A stretch of 64,000 nucleotides of DNA from Ancylomarina sp. 16SWW S1-10-2 (GCF_009669305.1 NZ_SADB01000009.1:62001-126000), one strand, 5' to 3'. Counted from the stretch's first letter, positions 35,317 through 42,864 are shown. Program-made: numbers and translations. The notes: generated by a model from the sequence alone, not told the origin.

Positions 35317-36022
35317 AAATCAAATAAAGGAAGCCTTTGAGGCTTGGGATGAGGAGAAGACTGAGATTGGTTTTGATAAAGCTGTTCTTTGGGCATCGAT
35401 GAATGAAAAAAAAGGAAAGTCTGTCATCTTCTTTTCATGGTATAAAGTGGCTTCAATTGCTATAATCTTATTGCTTTCGGGAGCTCTAGCATTTTCCTAC
35501 CGAGCTCAGTGCAATTTACATTGTCAAAATCAACAATTAAGCTTGGATTTAAAGCAAGCCAAACAGATTAATAAGCCCATAATAGAGAAACAAATTGAAG
35601 AAAAAATTGTTTATCAAACCCAGATAAAAGAGGTTGAATCCTCTGAATCAAGAAAAGCTTTTGCAGATCTTTCGTTGCAATACGATAATTTACAGAAAGA
35701 GAATATTCGATTGAAGCAAAATGTTAATCTGTTCCAAATGCAGTATGCTTCCTTGAGTGATTCTTTGAGAAGTATTGAAGGAAATTGGGCAAGAATTGAA
35801 AAGAGCTATGTGATGGAATTGGAACAGTTAAAAGCATCTTCTCAATCCAATGGTTTATCAATTGATATTGATGAGGAAGCTTTATTGGCACTTACTGCCG
35901 AAATGCCTAAACAAGAAAATAGAAATCAGCAGTCGGCTAAAAAGTTGACTTTGAAATTTAGTAATAGAAGTTCTAACTCAGAAACATCGGCGCCATTGTT
36001 TCGAGTTCAGGACAGTAAATAA
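35300..36022 (+). CDS. sigma-linked single-pass membrane protein with coiled coil
   Basis: 240 residues, overlapping the sigma gene by 17 bases, which indicates translational coupling. The N-terminal about 48 residues are cytoplasmic (EAFEAWDEEKTEIGFDKAVLWASM), followed by one membrane helix (about 48-66), then an alpha-helical coiled coil (about 75-185) and a low-complexity C-terminus. The arrangement (short cytosolic domain, TM, periplasmic part) fits an anti-sigma factor of unfamiliar type. No zinc-binding motif. Confidence 0.65.
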   Translation: MKQSVENQIKEAFEAWDEEKTEIGFDKAVLWASMNEKKGKSVIFFSWYKVASIAIILLLSGALAFSYRAQCNLHCQNQQLSLDLKQAKQINKPIIEKQIEEKIVYQTQIKEVESSESRKAFADLSLQYDNLQKENIRLKQNVNLFQMQYASLSDSLRSIEGNWARIEKSYVMELEQLKASSQSNGLSIDIDEEALLALTAEMPKQENRNQQSAKKLTLKFSNRSSNSETSAPLFRVQDSK

Positions 36023-36051
36023 ATGTAATAAGAAACAATAAAACTAGACTC

Positions 36052-37089
36052 ATGAATTATAAAATAGGAATACTCAGTACACTTCTCCTTTTGTTTTCAT
36101 TTCAGGCCTTCTCTAGCCCAAAAACCAGCTTTTATCCGGATACACTTCGCATGCAAATGTACAATGGAACAACTATAGAGTATAGATGTAATTACAATGG
36201 TGATAAAAGTTTGGTTGATAATTTGAATATCAATAAAGCCTTAGATAGTTTTATGAAACGTTGGGCTGTTTTGCATATTAAAAATTTAGATCAGAACAAG
36301 GCAATGCATATTAAATGTGGCACAACTCGTGGTTTAGCAGAATCTTATGCAGAAGTTGTTGAAAATACGATAAGCATTGAGGAAATGCCTATTCCCACTA
36401 AAGTTATATTTCCAACGGAGGAGTCGGTTGCTTTGCTAATTAAAGGAAAGCATAAGCTCGATTTAAGTCCAGAGTTGGCAATTTACTTCGATAGTCTTGA
36501 GCAGTTAAAAGAGCTTGAATCTTATGATTTTTCAAAGATACTGGCTGGAGTAGATTTACAAATGACTAAAAATTCAGGGGATGTGTTTGATAAGGTTCCA
36601 TTGGTGTCGTGGATGAAAGTGAAGGAAGATGATTCTGTTGATATGATTTACACACGAAGAGTTTTACCTCATCCTAACGATATGATTCTAATTAATGGAG
36701 GCGTTACTCTTGAAAATGTAAAAGGAGAGTGGAATGGTGGTTTTTATGCTGATATGATTTTTCAAATGGGAAGCAAGTTACTCTATAAACAAGCTTTTAA
36801 GGTAGGTTATGAATGGATGTATGATTTCTCATCGGGCAAGCAAAATATCAACCATTGGGTGAGCTTGGGCTATTCTCGAAATTTCTCATTGAATCCATCT
36901 AAACCCGATTGGTATGGCTTAAATATCGGCTACTTGGCTAAAGGAAATGGTGATTTATTTAAGAAAGATTCTTTTCGTTTAGGGGTTAGCTATAGAATAC
37001 ATAATAATGTGACTTTGGTTCCTCAAATGTATTTTAACGATTTATTTAAAAATGTAACACCAGGTTTAAAGCTTAGAATTAATTTATAA
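36052..37089 (+). CDS. exported protein with outer-membrane barrel-like C-terminus
   Basis: 345 residues with a signal peptide (MNYKIGILSTLLLLFSFQAFS). The first two thirds are mixed alpha/beta; the last third shows alternating beta strands (INHWVSLGYSRNFSL, WYGLNIGYLAKGN, DSFRLGVSYRIHNNVTLVPQMYF) and ends in a hydrophobic residue pattern LKLRINL, typical of outer membrane strands. No named family recognised. It is the third gene of the sigma operon and may be its stress target or sensor. Confidence 0.6.
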   Translation: MNYKIGILSTLLLLFSFQAFSSPKTSFYPDTLRMQMYNGTTIEYRCNYNGDKSLVDNLNINKALDSFMKRWAVLHIKNLDQNKAMHIKCGTTRGLAESYAEVVENTISIEEMPIPTKVIFPTEESVALLIKGKHKLDLSPELAIYFDSLEQLKELESYDFSKILAGVDLQMTKNSGDVFDKVPLVSWMKVKEDDSVDMIYTRRVLPHPNDMILINGGVTLENVKGEWNGGFYADMIFQMGSKLLYKQAFKVGYEWMYDFSSGKQNINHWVSLGYSRNFSLNPSKPDWYGLNIGYLAKGNGDLFKKDSFRLGVSYRIHNNVTLVPQMYFNDLFKNVTPGLKLRINL

Positions 37090-37102
37090 TTAACCTATAA
37101 TG

Positions 37103-37141
37103 AAAATCGCCCTGCTCGTTAAGAATAGGGCGATTTTGTTT
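37103..37141 (+). terminator. terminator of the second sigma operon
   Basis: An 11 bp stem AAAATCGCCCT / AGGGCGATTTT with a 13-base loop, followed by GTTTATG. Confidence 0.75.
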
Positions 37142-37358
37142 ATGTATAGGACGTGAGTTTATTCTAAAATCGGGAAGACTCAGTAAGCTCCATTTAAAAT
37201 TATTTTTTTTGACGCAGATTTAGATGATCAGATATGATCTATGTGCAAGACTGGAATAACTTTTTTTTAATCATATTTAATCAGCCTCTAAGCTGTATGT
37301 TGTATTTTATTATTTTGTGAATTTATAAATCATCACTCATAATTCATCATTAAAAGAA

Positions 37359-37571
37359 TTATTTCTTTTTAATATGAGCCAACTTCATTTTTCTAATTCT
37401 AGCACGTATAGCTCCTTTAGTTCTGTTTAATCTCGTGGCGATTTCAGAAACAGGTTTACCATCAAAAAAAAGATTAAGCATCTCGTCATCATCTTTTCTA
37501 TTCCAAGGCTTATAGGCTTCTTTACTCTCTTTTTTTATTTTCTTTATTTTATCGAAGTCGTCTTGGTCCAT
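37359..37571 (-). CDS. small helix-turn-helix protein
   Basis: 70 residues from the ATG at 37571 (MDQDDFDKIKK). A TTG at 37613 could extend it by 14 residues, but a promoter element sits exactly there. Residues 22-66 read PWNRKDDDEMLNLFFDGKPVSEIATRLNRTKGAIRARIRKM, a helix-turn-helix like those in Myb/SANT-type or GcrA-like DNA binders and in C-terminal extensions of some Bacteroidota helicases. It is basic at the end (AHIKKK). Likely a DNA-binding protein of unknown targets. Confidence 0.65.
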   Translation of the reverse strand: MDQDDFDKIKKIKKESKEAYKPWNRKDDDEMLNLFFDGKPVSEIATRLNRTKGAIRARIRKMKLAHIKKK

Positions 37572-37610
37572 GTTAGCTTTTATATAAGGTGAATAGATTG
37601 TATCTGTCCG

Positions 37611-37618
37611 CAAAGGTA
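37611..37618 (-). promoter_or_regulatory. -7 element for the small HTH gene
   Basis: The minus strand reads TACCTTTG (TAnnTTTG), 40 bases upstream of the ATG at 37571. This favours that start over the TTG at 37613. Confidence 0.45.
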
Positions 37619-37758
37619 AGTAGAAGTATTCAGTTTGTGGCTTTAAATGTTTTTTAGACCTTATATCATATTTAATGATAAATAGATAAAGAGCTTTTTG
37701 TCCTGTACTATGTTGTTAATGAGTTGTTATATTTCTTGGAAATATGTTTAGTAAGTGA

Positions 37759-37766
37759 TAGGTTTG
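37759..37766 (+). promoter_or_regulatory. Bacteroidota-type promoter for the lipoprotein/PepSY pair
   Basis: TAGGTTTG with CTTG at 37735-37738, spacing 20. The start codon is at 37812. Confidence 0.5.
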
Positions 37767-37811
37767 TTATTCAAAATAAGAGAACTAACAATCTAATTAA
37801 TCCCAAACAAA

Positions 37812-38348
37812 ATGAAATATTTAAGTCTGTTGGCACTTTGCCTAGCGTTTATGTCGTGTAATTCTACTAAGTCCGATTCAAATAAGAAGAAGACTGATGA
37901 AGCGGTATTTGTTCAAACTGAGGCGCAAGTTTTAAGCATTGAACAAGTGATGAAAGTTGCTGCTGATAAAGTAGGACAAGAGATTAAATTTAAAGGAGTC
38001 GTTAATCACGTATGTGCTCATTCCGGTAAGCGTTGCATCTTGAATAATGCTGAAGGTAACCTATCACTTAGAGTTGAGGCAACGGGTGAGCTAGAAGGTT
38101 TTAATAAGGAAATTATTGGTAACGATTTATTGGTTACGGGCATATTGAGAGAAAAGAAATTAGCTACAAGTGAGATTGATGCCATGGAAAAAAATGTAAA
38201 GGAAAAGCATGAGGGCGAAGAAGATGGAGATCATTGTAGTGCTGAAATGAAGAATATTAAGGAAATGCGCGATTGGATGAAAGCTAACAATAAAGACTAC
38301 TATGCCATTTACTATATAGACGGAACAAGTTATGAAGTTGTGGAGTAA
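37812..38348 (+). CDS. lipoprotein with OB-fold-like domain
   Basis: 178 residues; the lipidation site is AFMSC (Cys at about 16). The middle (about 40-110) reads VGQEIKFKGVVNHVCAHSGKRCILNNAEGNLSLRVEA and resembles the OB-fold (tRNA_anti-like) of Bacteroidota lipoproteins. Several cysteines and histidines (VCAHSGKRC; a later EEDGDHCSAEM) could bind a metal. It overlaps the PepSY gene by 17 bases, a pair that recurs in Bacteroidota and may serve metal handling; that role is inferred. Confidence 0.7.
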   Translation: MKYLSLLALCLAFMSCNSTKSDSNKKKTDEAVFVQTEAQVLSIEQVMKVAADKVGQEIKFKGVVNHVCAHSGKRCILNNAEGNLSLRVEATGELEGFNKEIIGNDLLVTGILREKKLATSEIDAMEKNVKEKHEGEEDGDHCSAEMKNIKEMRDWMKANNKDYYAIYYIDGTSYEVVE

Positions 38349-38877
38349 AGCAAACTTAAGAAAATGGCTTCGTTTTATCCATCGCGATTTGGGTTATTTC
38401 TTTGTTGGAATAACAATCATTTATGGGGTTTCAGGTATTATTCTGAATCATAAAAAGAATGGTGAAGACCCTGCTTATAAAACCGAATATGTGAATTATA
38501 AGTTAGAAGCTAATCTTAAACCAGGACAAGTAAAAGCCTATTGTCAAACGAATTTATCTGATTATTCTTTAAATCGAATTATTCCAGAGGGTAATCATTA
38601 TAATGTTTATTTAAAAGGAGGTTTAGGTACTTACAATCCGATAAATGGAGAGCTTAAGTTTGAGGTTTATAAAAAGAAACAGTGGGTTTATTTTATAAAT
38701 AAACTTCATTATAACAGTAAACGAGGATGGACATTTATGGCTGATGCATTTGCTGTTGCCATGCTTGTTTTTGCCATATCGGGTATGTTTATAGTGCCTG
38801 GTAAGAACGGAATAAAGGGAAGAGGAAAATGGCTAATTGCCATTGGTATTATTCTACCTTTTTTGTTCTTTTTGTAG
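38332..38877 (+). CDS. PepSY-associated membrane protein
   Basis: 181 residues with three membrane helices (about 20-38, 135-155 and 164-181) and a periplasmic PepSY-like loop in between. WLRFIHRDLGYFFVGITIIYGVSGIILNHK is the typical first helix of the PepSY_TM family, and LHYNSKRGWTFMADAFAVAMLVFAISGMF the second. Related proteins act with iron-siderophore uptake or as reductase parts. Translationally coupled to the preceding lipoprotein. Confidence 0.82.
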   Translation: MKLWSKANLRKWLRFIHRDLGYFFVGITIIYGVSGIILNHKKNGEDPAYKTEYVNYKLEANLKPGQVKAYCQTNLSDYSLNRIIPEGNHYNVYLKGGLGTYNPINGELKFEVYKKKQWVYFINKLHYNSKRGWTFMADAFAVAMLVFAISGMFIVPGKNGIKGRGKWLIAIGIILPFLFFL

Positions 38878-38894
38878 AAAAGTAAAAACATAAG

Positions 38895-38932
38895 AAAAGC
38901 TCATTGAACTCGTTGTTCGATGAGCTTTTTTT
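38895..38932 (+). terminator. terminator behind the PepSY gene
   Basis: A 15 bp stem AAAAGCTCATTGAAC / GTTCGATGAGCTTTT (one G-U) with a 5-base loop, followed by a T-run. Confidence 0.85.
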
Positions 38933-38945
38933 ATATAATATCATT

Positions 38946-39152
38946 TTACTTGCCGTATTTGTCGATGTATCCTTGCACATTTTGACCTAATTCAAGTGCT
39001 CTTCCTACCTTTTGTAAGCAATATATCTCATTGAATCATCTGCTATTTTTACACGATCTAAATTGTAAGTGTCTAATTCTGATGAACAGTTGATTATCTC
39101 TTTAGTTTTGATGAATATATCAAGTTGTAATTTAACTTGCTGTCTTATATTT
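38946..39152 (-). pseudogene. frameshifted C-terminal fragment of an unidentified gene
   Basis: On the minus strand one frame reads about 45 residues (…LQLDIFIKTKEIINCSSEL, DTYNLDRVKIADDSMRYIAY) and stops at once at an AAAA run; one base earlier in phase a second frame continues KVGRALELGQNVQGYIDKYGK and ends with TAA at 38948-38946. Restoring one A in the run joins them. The result looks like a helical C-terminus of a real protein, but no family is recognised and no start is present. Upstream there is a stop at 39155-39153. Confidence 0.55.
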
Positions 39153-39242
39153 TATTGTTTAGTGATCTGATTTTGTTTAACTTATGTATGGTTTAAGATA
39201 ATATAATGCGCTTTGTGCAAAATAGCTTTAAATCTGACTATT

Positions 39243-39250
39243 TAGTTTTG
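39243..39250 (+). promoter_or_regulatory. possible -7 element for the orphan gene upstream of the 20-bp array
   Basis: TAGTTTTG fits TAnnTTTG; TTTG at 39212-39215 is 27 bases upstream, longer than normal. The predicted leader is about 80 bases and includes the hairpin at 39322-39349. Confidence 0.35.
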
Positions 39251-39321
39251 CCAATGTTCTTAGTAAGCTTGTAAATCTTGAATCTATTAAAAAAAAGATA
39301 AGAAATTCATTTGTCTCACGC

Positions 39322-39349
39322 ATCGAAACTGTCTCAAATGGGTTTCGAT
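39322..39349 (+). repeat. inverted repeat enclosing a candidate start codon
   Basis: ATCGAAAC (39322-39329) and GTTTCGAT (39342-39349) are exact inverted copies; the 12-base loop contains the ATG at 39338. In mRNA this could mask the start. If translation begins at 39377 instead, the hairpin is in the leader. Confidence 0.4.
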
Positions 39350-40126
39350 TTATTTATTAATCAAAATTCATTTAAAATGATTACAGAAGAACAAATTATG
39401 GCTTGTAAAGCCGAAGTCGCTGTTATTCCTGATGAAAAAACTGAAGAGCTAAACATGCCATGTGATGTTTATGTATCGGAATCGGAAAGATTTGAAAGCT
39501 GGGCCAATTATGACAGTGATAAACTGGCCACAGGAGGTGTGAGTGTAGAACGTATTGCTCAAATAGGTGTTCGTGCTTTTGTGCTTCGCGAATACCAATC
39601 GGCATGGATTATTGTTCGCCGTACGGGTAAAGATGCCGAGAATGAGTGGAAAACATTTGCTACGGTAGCTTTCGATTTGTGCAACGAAATGAAACATGCC
39701 TTTAAATATGCTTTTAGAAATGAGCCTGAGCTTTTGGGGCGTGTCGACGAAATTGCACAGGGGACAAGTGATTCCGACATGATTCAGGATTTGAAAACCT
39801 ATTCGCTATTGGGACAAAAATACGAAGCTTTGTTAACACCTATAGGTTTTGATTTGACCAAATTGGATACGGCCAGCAGCATGTCGGACGAAGGAGCGAA
39901 TCTTTTGGCCGAAGCCAATGGCAGTAAGCTTAAGGGCAATGAAAATAAGGTATTGCGCGATAAAGCTTACACCTACCTAAAAGAAGTGGTTGATGAGGTT
40001 CGTGCTTGTGGTAAATACATTTTTTGGAAAGACAAAAAACGCCTTGTGGGTTACCAAAGTGATCATTGGAAAAACCAAAATGCCAAAAGAAAACAAGATG
40101 AAACTGAAGACTTTGTAGCTGATTAA
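39338..40126 (+). CDS. unrecognised helical protein of the accessory island
   Basis: About 262 residues from ATG 39338 (MGFDLFINQNSFKM), or 249 from ATG 39377 (MITEEQIMACKAE). No signal peptide or membrane helix. Predicted mostly helical; features include RAFVLREYQSAWIIVRRTGKD, a DLCNEMKHAFKYAF helix, and a basic aromatic C-terminus (ACGKYIFWKDKKRLVGYQSDHWKNQNAKRKQ) that could bind nucleic acid. I do not recognise the family. Its coding sequence is visibly richer in G and C (gccgaagcc, ggcagtaag, cgtgcttgt) than neighbouring genes, which suggests transfer. A remnant gene lies before it, and a unique 20-bp-phased inverted repeat array begins 43 bases after its stop. Confidence 0.7.
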   Translation: MGFDLFINQNSFKMITEEQIMACKAEVAVIPDEKTEELNMPCDVYVSESERFESWANYDSDKLATGGVSVERIAQIGVRAFVLREYQSAWIIVRRTGKDAENEWKTFATVAFDLCNEMKHAFKYAFRNEPELLGRVDEIAQGTSDSDMIQDLKTYSLLGQKYEALLTPIGFDLTKLDTASSMSDEGANLLAEANGSKLKGNENKVLRDKAYTYLKEVVDEVRACGKYIFWKDKKRLVGYQSDHWKNQNAKRKQDETEDFVAD

Positions 40127-40145
40127 TACAAAGCTAAATAGAAAG

Positions 40146-40169
40146 AACTCTGCGTAAGTAGAGTTTTTT
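40146..40169 (+). terminator. small terminator between the orphan gene and the repeat array
   Basis: Stem AACTCT / AGAGTT with an 8-base loop, followed by T6. It ends at the first base of the array, so the array itself would be mostly outside the main transcript. Confidence 0.55.
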
Positions 40170-40422
40170 TATGTCTCAATTTATGAGCTCATGTTATTAT
40201 ATTCTGTGTCATGCTGGTTTTTAGTCTTTCATGTTACTCATTTTCTTCTCATGTTAGTTTTCAAGTACTCATGTTGCTTTTTTAGTAGCCATGTTCAACA
40301 TGACGACCTAAAATATAACATGGAAGCTTATTTTCTTACATGGCGACCAAAAGACTAACATGAGCGCTTTTTTATTGACATGGCAGGCTAAAAGTTGACA
40401 TAAGAACTGAAAGGCAAGCATA
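40170..40422. repeat. symmetric array of degenerate 20-bp repeats with CATG cores
   Basis: On the left arm a CATG (TATG in the first unit) starts at 40170, 40190, 40210, 40230, 40250, 40270 and 40290: exact 20-base steps. On the right arm CATG (CATA in the last two) starts at 40299, 40319, 40339, 40359, 40379, 40399 and 40419, again in exact 20-base steps, now in the opposite orientation (AACATG). The centre is the perfect palindrome CATGTTCAACATG (40290-40302). Between cores the sequence is variable but tends to T-rich, about CATGTTAGTTTTTTAGTCGC on the strand pointing to the centre. Six full units flank the centre on each side. No known family is recognised; not a CRISPR. Confidence 0.85.
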
Positions 40423-40754
40423 AGAATGAATCTTAGCACTAGAAGTCTTCTATTTTACTTAGAGTCTGTATTTTACTTTGGTTTATTATTTTGTTTATAA
40501 TTATCTTTAGGTATATTTGGTAGGCTATTTATCTCGATATAAATTTTATGAAAAAATGCGAAGCATAAGCTCAATTTCACCTTACCGTTTTTGCAAAAAC
40601 AGGAAGACGATTTGTTGCGGTTTTTATAGTGTAATAGCTATTGGTACAGTGAATTATAAAATCAAACAGATAAGTGATATAAAGTACATAGTACTTTAGC
40701 CATACGTTAGCAGCAAGCAAACGAGCATTACATCGAAAGAAAATATAATAACAA
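40423..40754. other. noncoding stretch between the 20-bp array and the first cassette-like gene
   Basis: No convincing gene. It holds two small perfect palindromes: GTTTTTGCAAAAAC (40587-40600) and AAAGTACATAGTACTTT (40681-40697). Right after the latter, CCATACGTTAGCAGCAAGC (from 40700) looks like the right end of an attC-type site (…ACG then TTAGC…) and would mark the border of the following module. Confidence 0.4.
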
Positions 40755-41747
40755 ATGAATGACAACTTAATACTACAAGCCCAGAAATTTGAACTTCATT
40801 ATTTCTTTAATGATAAATCGCACTTATTGAATGCATTTGTTCGCAATAAATGTGAGTCTGAGTTGTTAAGCATTGCAAAGGAAGTTGCAAAAATATTAGA
40901 AGTTGATATCGAAATTGACAGTGAAGCACTGCAAGAAGGAGGTTTAGTAGATATATGGAAATTTCTAGGAAAGAATAGTGGTCAGATAGCAATTGTTATT
41001 GCAATTCTAACATTGATAATGTCACGTGTACCATTGAATAATAGTGAACTAAGTAATTTGCAAATAGAAAATGCTAAATTAGAAAAAATAGAGCGTCTAC
41101 TTAGAATAAAAAAATTAAAGCAGGAATCAAATCAATCCGAGACTGTTGATTATGATAAGATAAATGATTTGATTGATACAACGGTATCTCATTTAAGTCA
41201 GGAAATTAAGGTGAAAAAACACAAATCAAATTTTTTCACCTCTATCTCAAAGACCTCCAAAGTAACACATTTAACTGCAAGAGCTTTAACAGATAATTAT
41301 ATAGAAATAAATAAGACAGAAGTTGTAAAGTCCGATTTTGCTAATCATATTCTAGAAACAGATGATTTACCTACTAAGATAGACGAAGATGCAACTATTG
41401 AGATTGTGGCTCCTGTTTTAAAGAAAGGAAAATATAAATGGAAAGGGACATATGCTAAACTTGATAAAATAATAGATTTTTCTATTAAAGACAATAAGTT
41501 TAAAACAGAAGTGCAGCAAGGGCAGATTCCATTTATCAGTGGAACATGTATGGATTGTATTCTTGAAATAAAACAAAAGGTTGACGAATTCGGAGAAATA
41601 AAAAATAAAGGATATTCTGTAGCTAAGGTTTTAAGAGTGCACGATGAAACGACATCATTTGAGACTGAACAAGGTAGAAAACATAGAAAAGAGAAAAATG
41701 CAGAAATAATACAAATGAGTCTTTTTGATAAAGAAAATGATGTATAA
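40755..41747 (+). CDS. unknown protein with one membrane helix, cassette-like module
   Basis: 330 residues. The N-terminal 75 residues are soluble (IEIDSEALQEGGLVDIWKFLGKN), followed by a single hydrophobic helix (about 76-92: GQIAIVIAILTLIMSRV), a charged helical coiled-coil-like region (about 95-160) and a beta-rich C-terminal domain (about 170-310: KKGKYKWKGTYAKLDKIIDFSI, FISGTCMDCILEIK). No signal peptide, no catalytic motif seen. I do not recognise the family. It leads a group of three tightly spaced genes on the plus strand (8 bases, then a 1-base overlap), which end in an attC-like hairpin. Confidence 0.7.
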   Translation: MNDNLILQAQKFELHYFFNDKSHLLNAFVRNKCESELLSIAKEVAKILEVDIEIDSEALQEGGLVDIWKFLGKNSGQIAIVIAILTLIMSRVPLNNSELSNLQIENAKLEKIERLLRIKKLKQESNQSETVDYDKINDLIDTTVSHLSQEIKVKKHKSNFFTSISKTSKVTHLTARALTDNYIEINKTEVVKSDFANHILETDDLPTKIDEDATIEIVAPVLKKGKYKWKGTYAKLDKIIDFSIKDNKFKTEVQQGQIPFISGTCMDCILEIKQKVDEFGEIKNKGYSVAKVLRVHDETTSFETEQGRKHRKEKNAEIIQMSLFDKENDV

Positions 41748-41755
41748 AACAAGGA

Positions 41756-41938
41756 ATGCCAGCTGCTTTTGCATTTAAAGAAGTCGGTAATGATTTGGCA
41801 CATTTAAAATTATGGCAAGATTATTATCGTCGAAAAGTTACAGCAAAGAAAATATGGAACATTGTAATTAAAACAGGAAGCATTCTAGCCATAATACTTT
41901 CGTTAATTAAACTGTGGGAAACCTTATTCAATAGATAA
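41756..41938 (+). CDS. small membrane protein, cassette-like module
   Basis: 60 residues: a basic amphipathic N-terminus (LKLWQDYYRRKVTAKKIWN) and one C-terminal membrane helix (about 36-55: IVIKTGSILAIILSLIKLW). Its stop shares one base with the start of the next gene (TAATG), so the two should be translated together. Function unknown; a partner of the following multi-pass membrane protein is likely. Confidence 0.6.
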   Translation: MPAAFAFKEVGNDLAHLKLWQDYYRRKVTAKKIWNIVIKTGSILAIILSLIKLWETLFNR

Positions 41939-42648
41939 TGGAAATAAAGAAATACTTAATATATTTAAAAGAACTTTTCATTAAAAAGAGATTCAATTAC
42001 ACTCCTCTCTCGGACGATGAATACATACAACGGTTTGGCGTTAAAATTGAAAATGGAGAGCGAGTAGTCGAGTTTAAGGATAAGCTTGAAAAGGCATATA
42101 CAAAAGCATGGGAAAACCGAGATTTTGAGATTAATAAATTTTGGACACGAGCCGCTTATTTTTGGGGATTCATTGTTTTGATTTTTGGAGGCTATTTGAC
42201 CCTGTTGACAAGTGAGCATAATTCAAAGGCTTACGAAATGAATCTTGATTTGTATCTATTATTGCTAGGATTCTTATTCTCTCTCTCTTGGTATTTAGTT
42301 ATTCGTGGAAGTAAAGGCTGGCAAGAGAATTGGGAAGCACATATTGACCTTTTGGAAGATTTGGTGTCCGGACCTCTATATAAAACTATTCATTATCGTG
42401 GGAATAGATTCTATTCTGTTTCAAAACTAAACGAAATATTGGCATTAGTAATAATTTTTGTTTGGTGTGGACTTTTTTATAATTATGCAAGCAAATTAAC
42501 ATATTCCCTGAATATTGTCAAGATTGATTTTCAAATTACTTTACCAATAATTGTAACAATCGTAATTACATTTGTTTTGAGATTTGGGTATTGTAAGGGT
42601 GATTATAAATCAGCTAAAAATAAGTTTTTTGACAGATGGAAAAGATAA
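41938..42648 (+). CDS. RipA-family-like octameric membrane protein
   Basis: 236 residues with four hydrophobic helices in two pairs (about 71-90 and 98-120; about 160-182 and 196-215). The signature between the pairs, IRGSKGWQENWEAHIDLLEDLVSGPLYKTI, is what I associate with proteins annotated as RipA family octameric membrane proteins, widespread in accessory regions. The N-terminus is cytoplasmic and acidic-basic mixed (LSDDEYIQRFGVKIENGERVVEF). Biochemical role not established to my knowledge. It is the last gene before the first attC-like hairpin (15 bases after its stop). Confidence 0.55.
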   Translation: MEIKKYLIYLKELFIKKRFNYTPLSDDEYIQRFGVKIENGERVVEFKDKLEKAYTKAWENRDFEINKFWTRAAYFWGFIVLIFGGYLTLLTSEHNSKAYEMNLDLYLLLLGFLFSLSWYLVIRGSKGWQENWEAHIDLLEDLVSGPLYKTIHYRGNRFYSVSKLNEILALVIIFVWCGLFYNYASKLTYSLNIVKIDFQITLPIIVTIVITFVLRFGYCKGDYKSAKNKFFDRWKR

Positions 42649-42656
42649 AGCTCAGT

Positions 42657-42730
42657 AGCCAACAACTAAGCGTTCGTGTGGCAGGAACTGCCCAACATGA
42701 ACGGTAGGTTGACGTAACCGATGACAGAAT
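42657..42730 (+). repeat. attC-like hairpin repeat, copy A
   Basis: Bases 42661-42699 are identical to 43350-43388 (39 bp), and the following GGTAGGTTGACGTAA resembles the B copy. The region 42663-42711 folds on itself: CAACTAAGCGTTCGTG pairs imperfectly (12 of 16) with CATGAACGGTAGGTTG, and inside this GGCAG/CTGCC closes a GAA loop. Long imperfect hairpins with CAAC/GTTG ends behind each module are the form of integron attC sites, but no integrase and no strict RYYYAAC/GTTRRRY pair is seen. Confidence 0.6.
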
Positions 42731-42746
42731 TTCTACTTTATGGGGA

Positions 42747-42857
42747 ATGGTTTACGGTGGACTTTTATCTCAACGAATTTCAAATGTATTAACAAATAGG
42801 CGGATTCTATTTGGCTCAGAAAAGTGGCAGAATCTTATAGAATCCATTAAAGAATAG
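42747..42857 (+). CDS. short ORF, possible remnant of a larger gene
   Basis: 36 residues from ATG 42747 (MVYGGLLSQRISNVLTNRR…WQNLIESIKE), ending just 8 bases before the next gene. The same frame is open upstream to a TAG near 42707 (…DDRISTLWG). The text looks protein-like, more like a C-terminus than a full gene. No family recognised. Confidence 0.35.
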   Translation: MVYGGLLSQRISNVLTNRRILFGSEKWQNLIESIKE

Positions 42858-42864
42858 AAGGGGT

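Larger units (their letters stand above)
38878..39337. other. intergenic region with gene remnant at the left edge of the accessory island
   Basis: It carries a terminator (38895-38932), a frameshifted gene fragment on the minus strand (38946-39152) and the promoter of the next gene (39243-39250). Confidence 0.55.

Noticed and set aside
40170-40422. CRISPR array
   Set aside because: Units are 20 bp in total, not repeat plus spacer of about 60-70 bp; repeats are degenerate, reverse orientation at the centre, and no cas gene is near.
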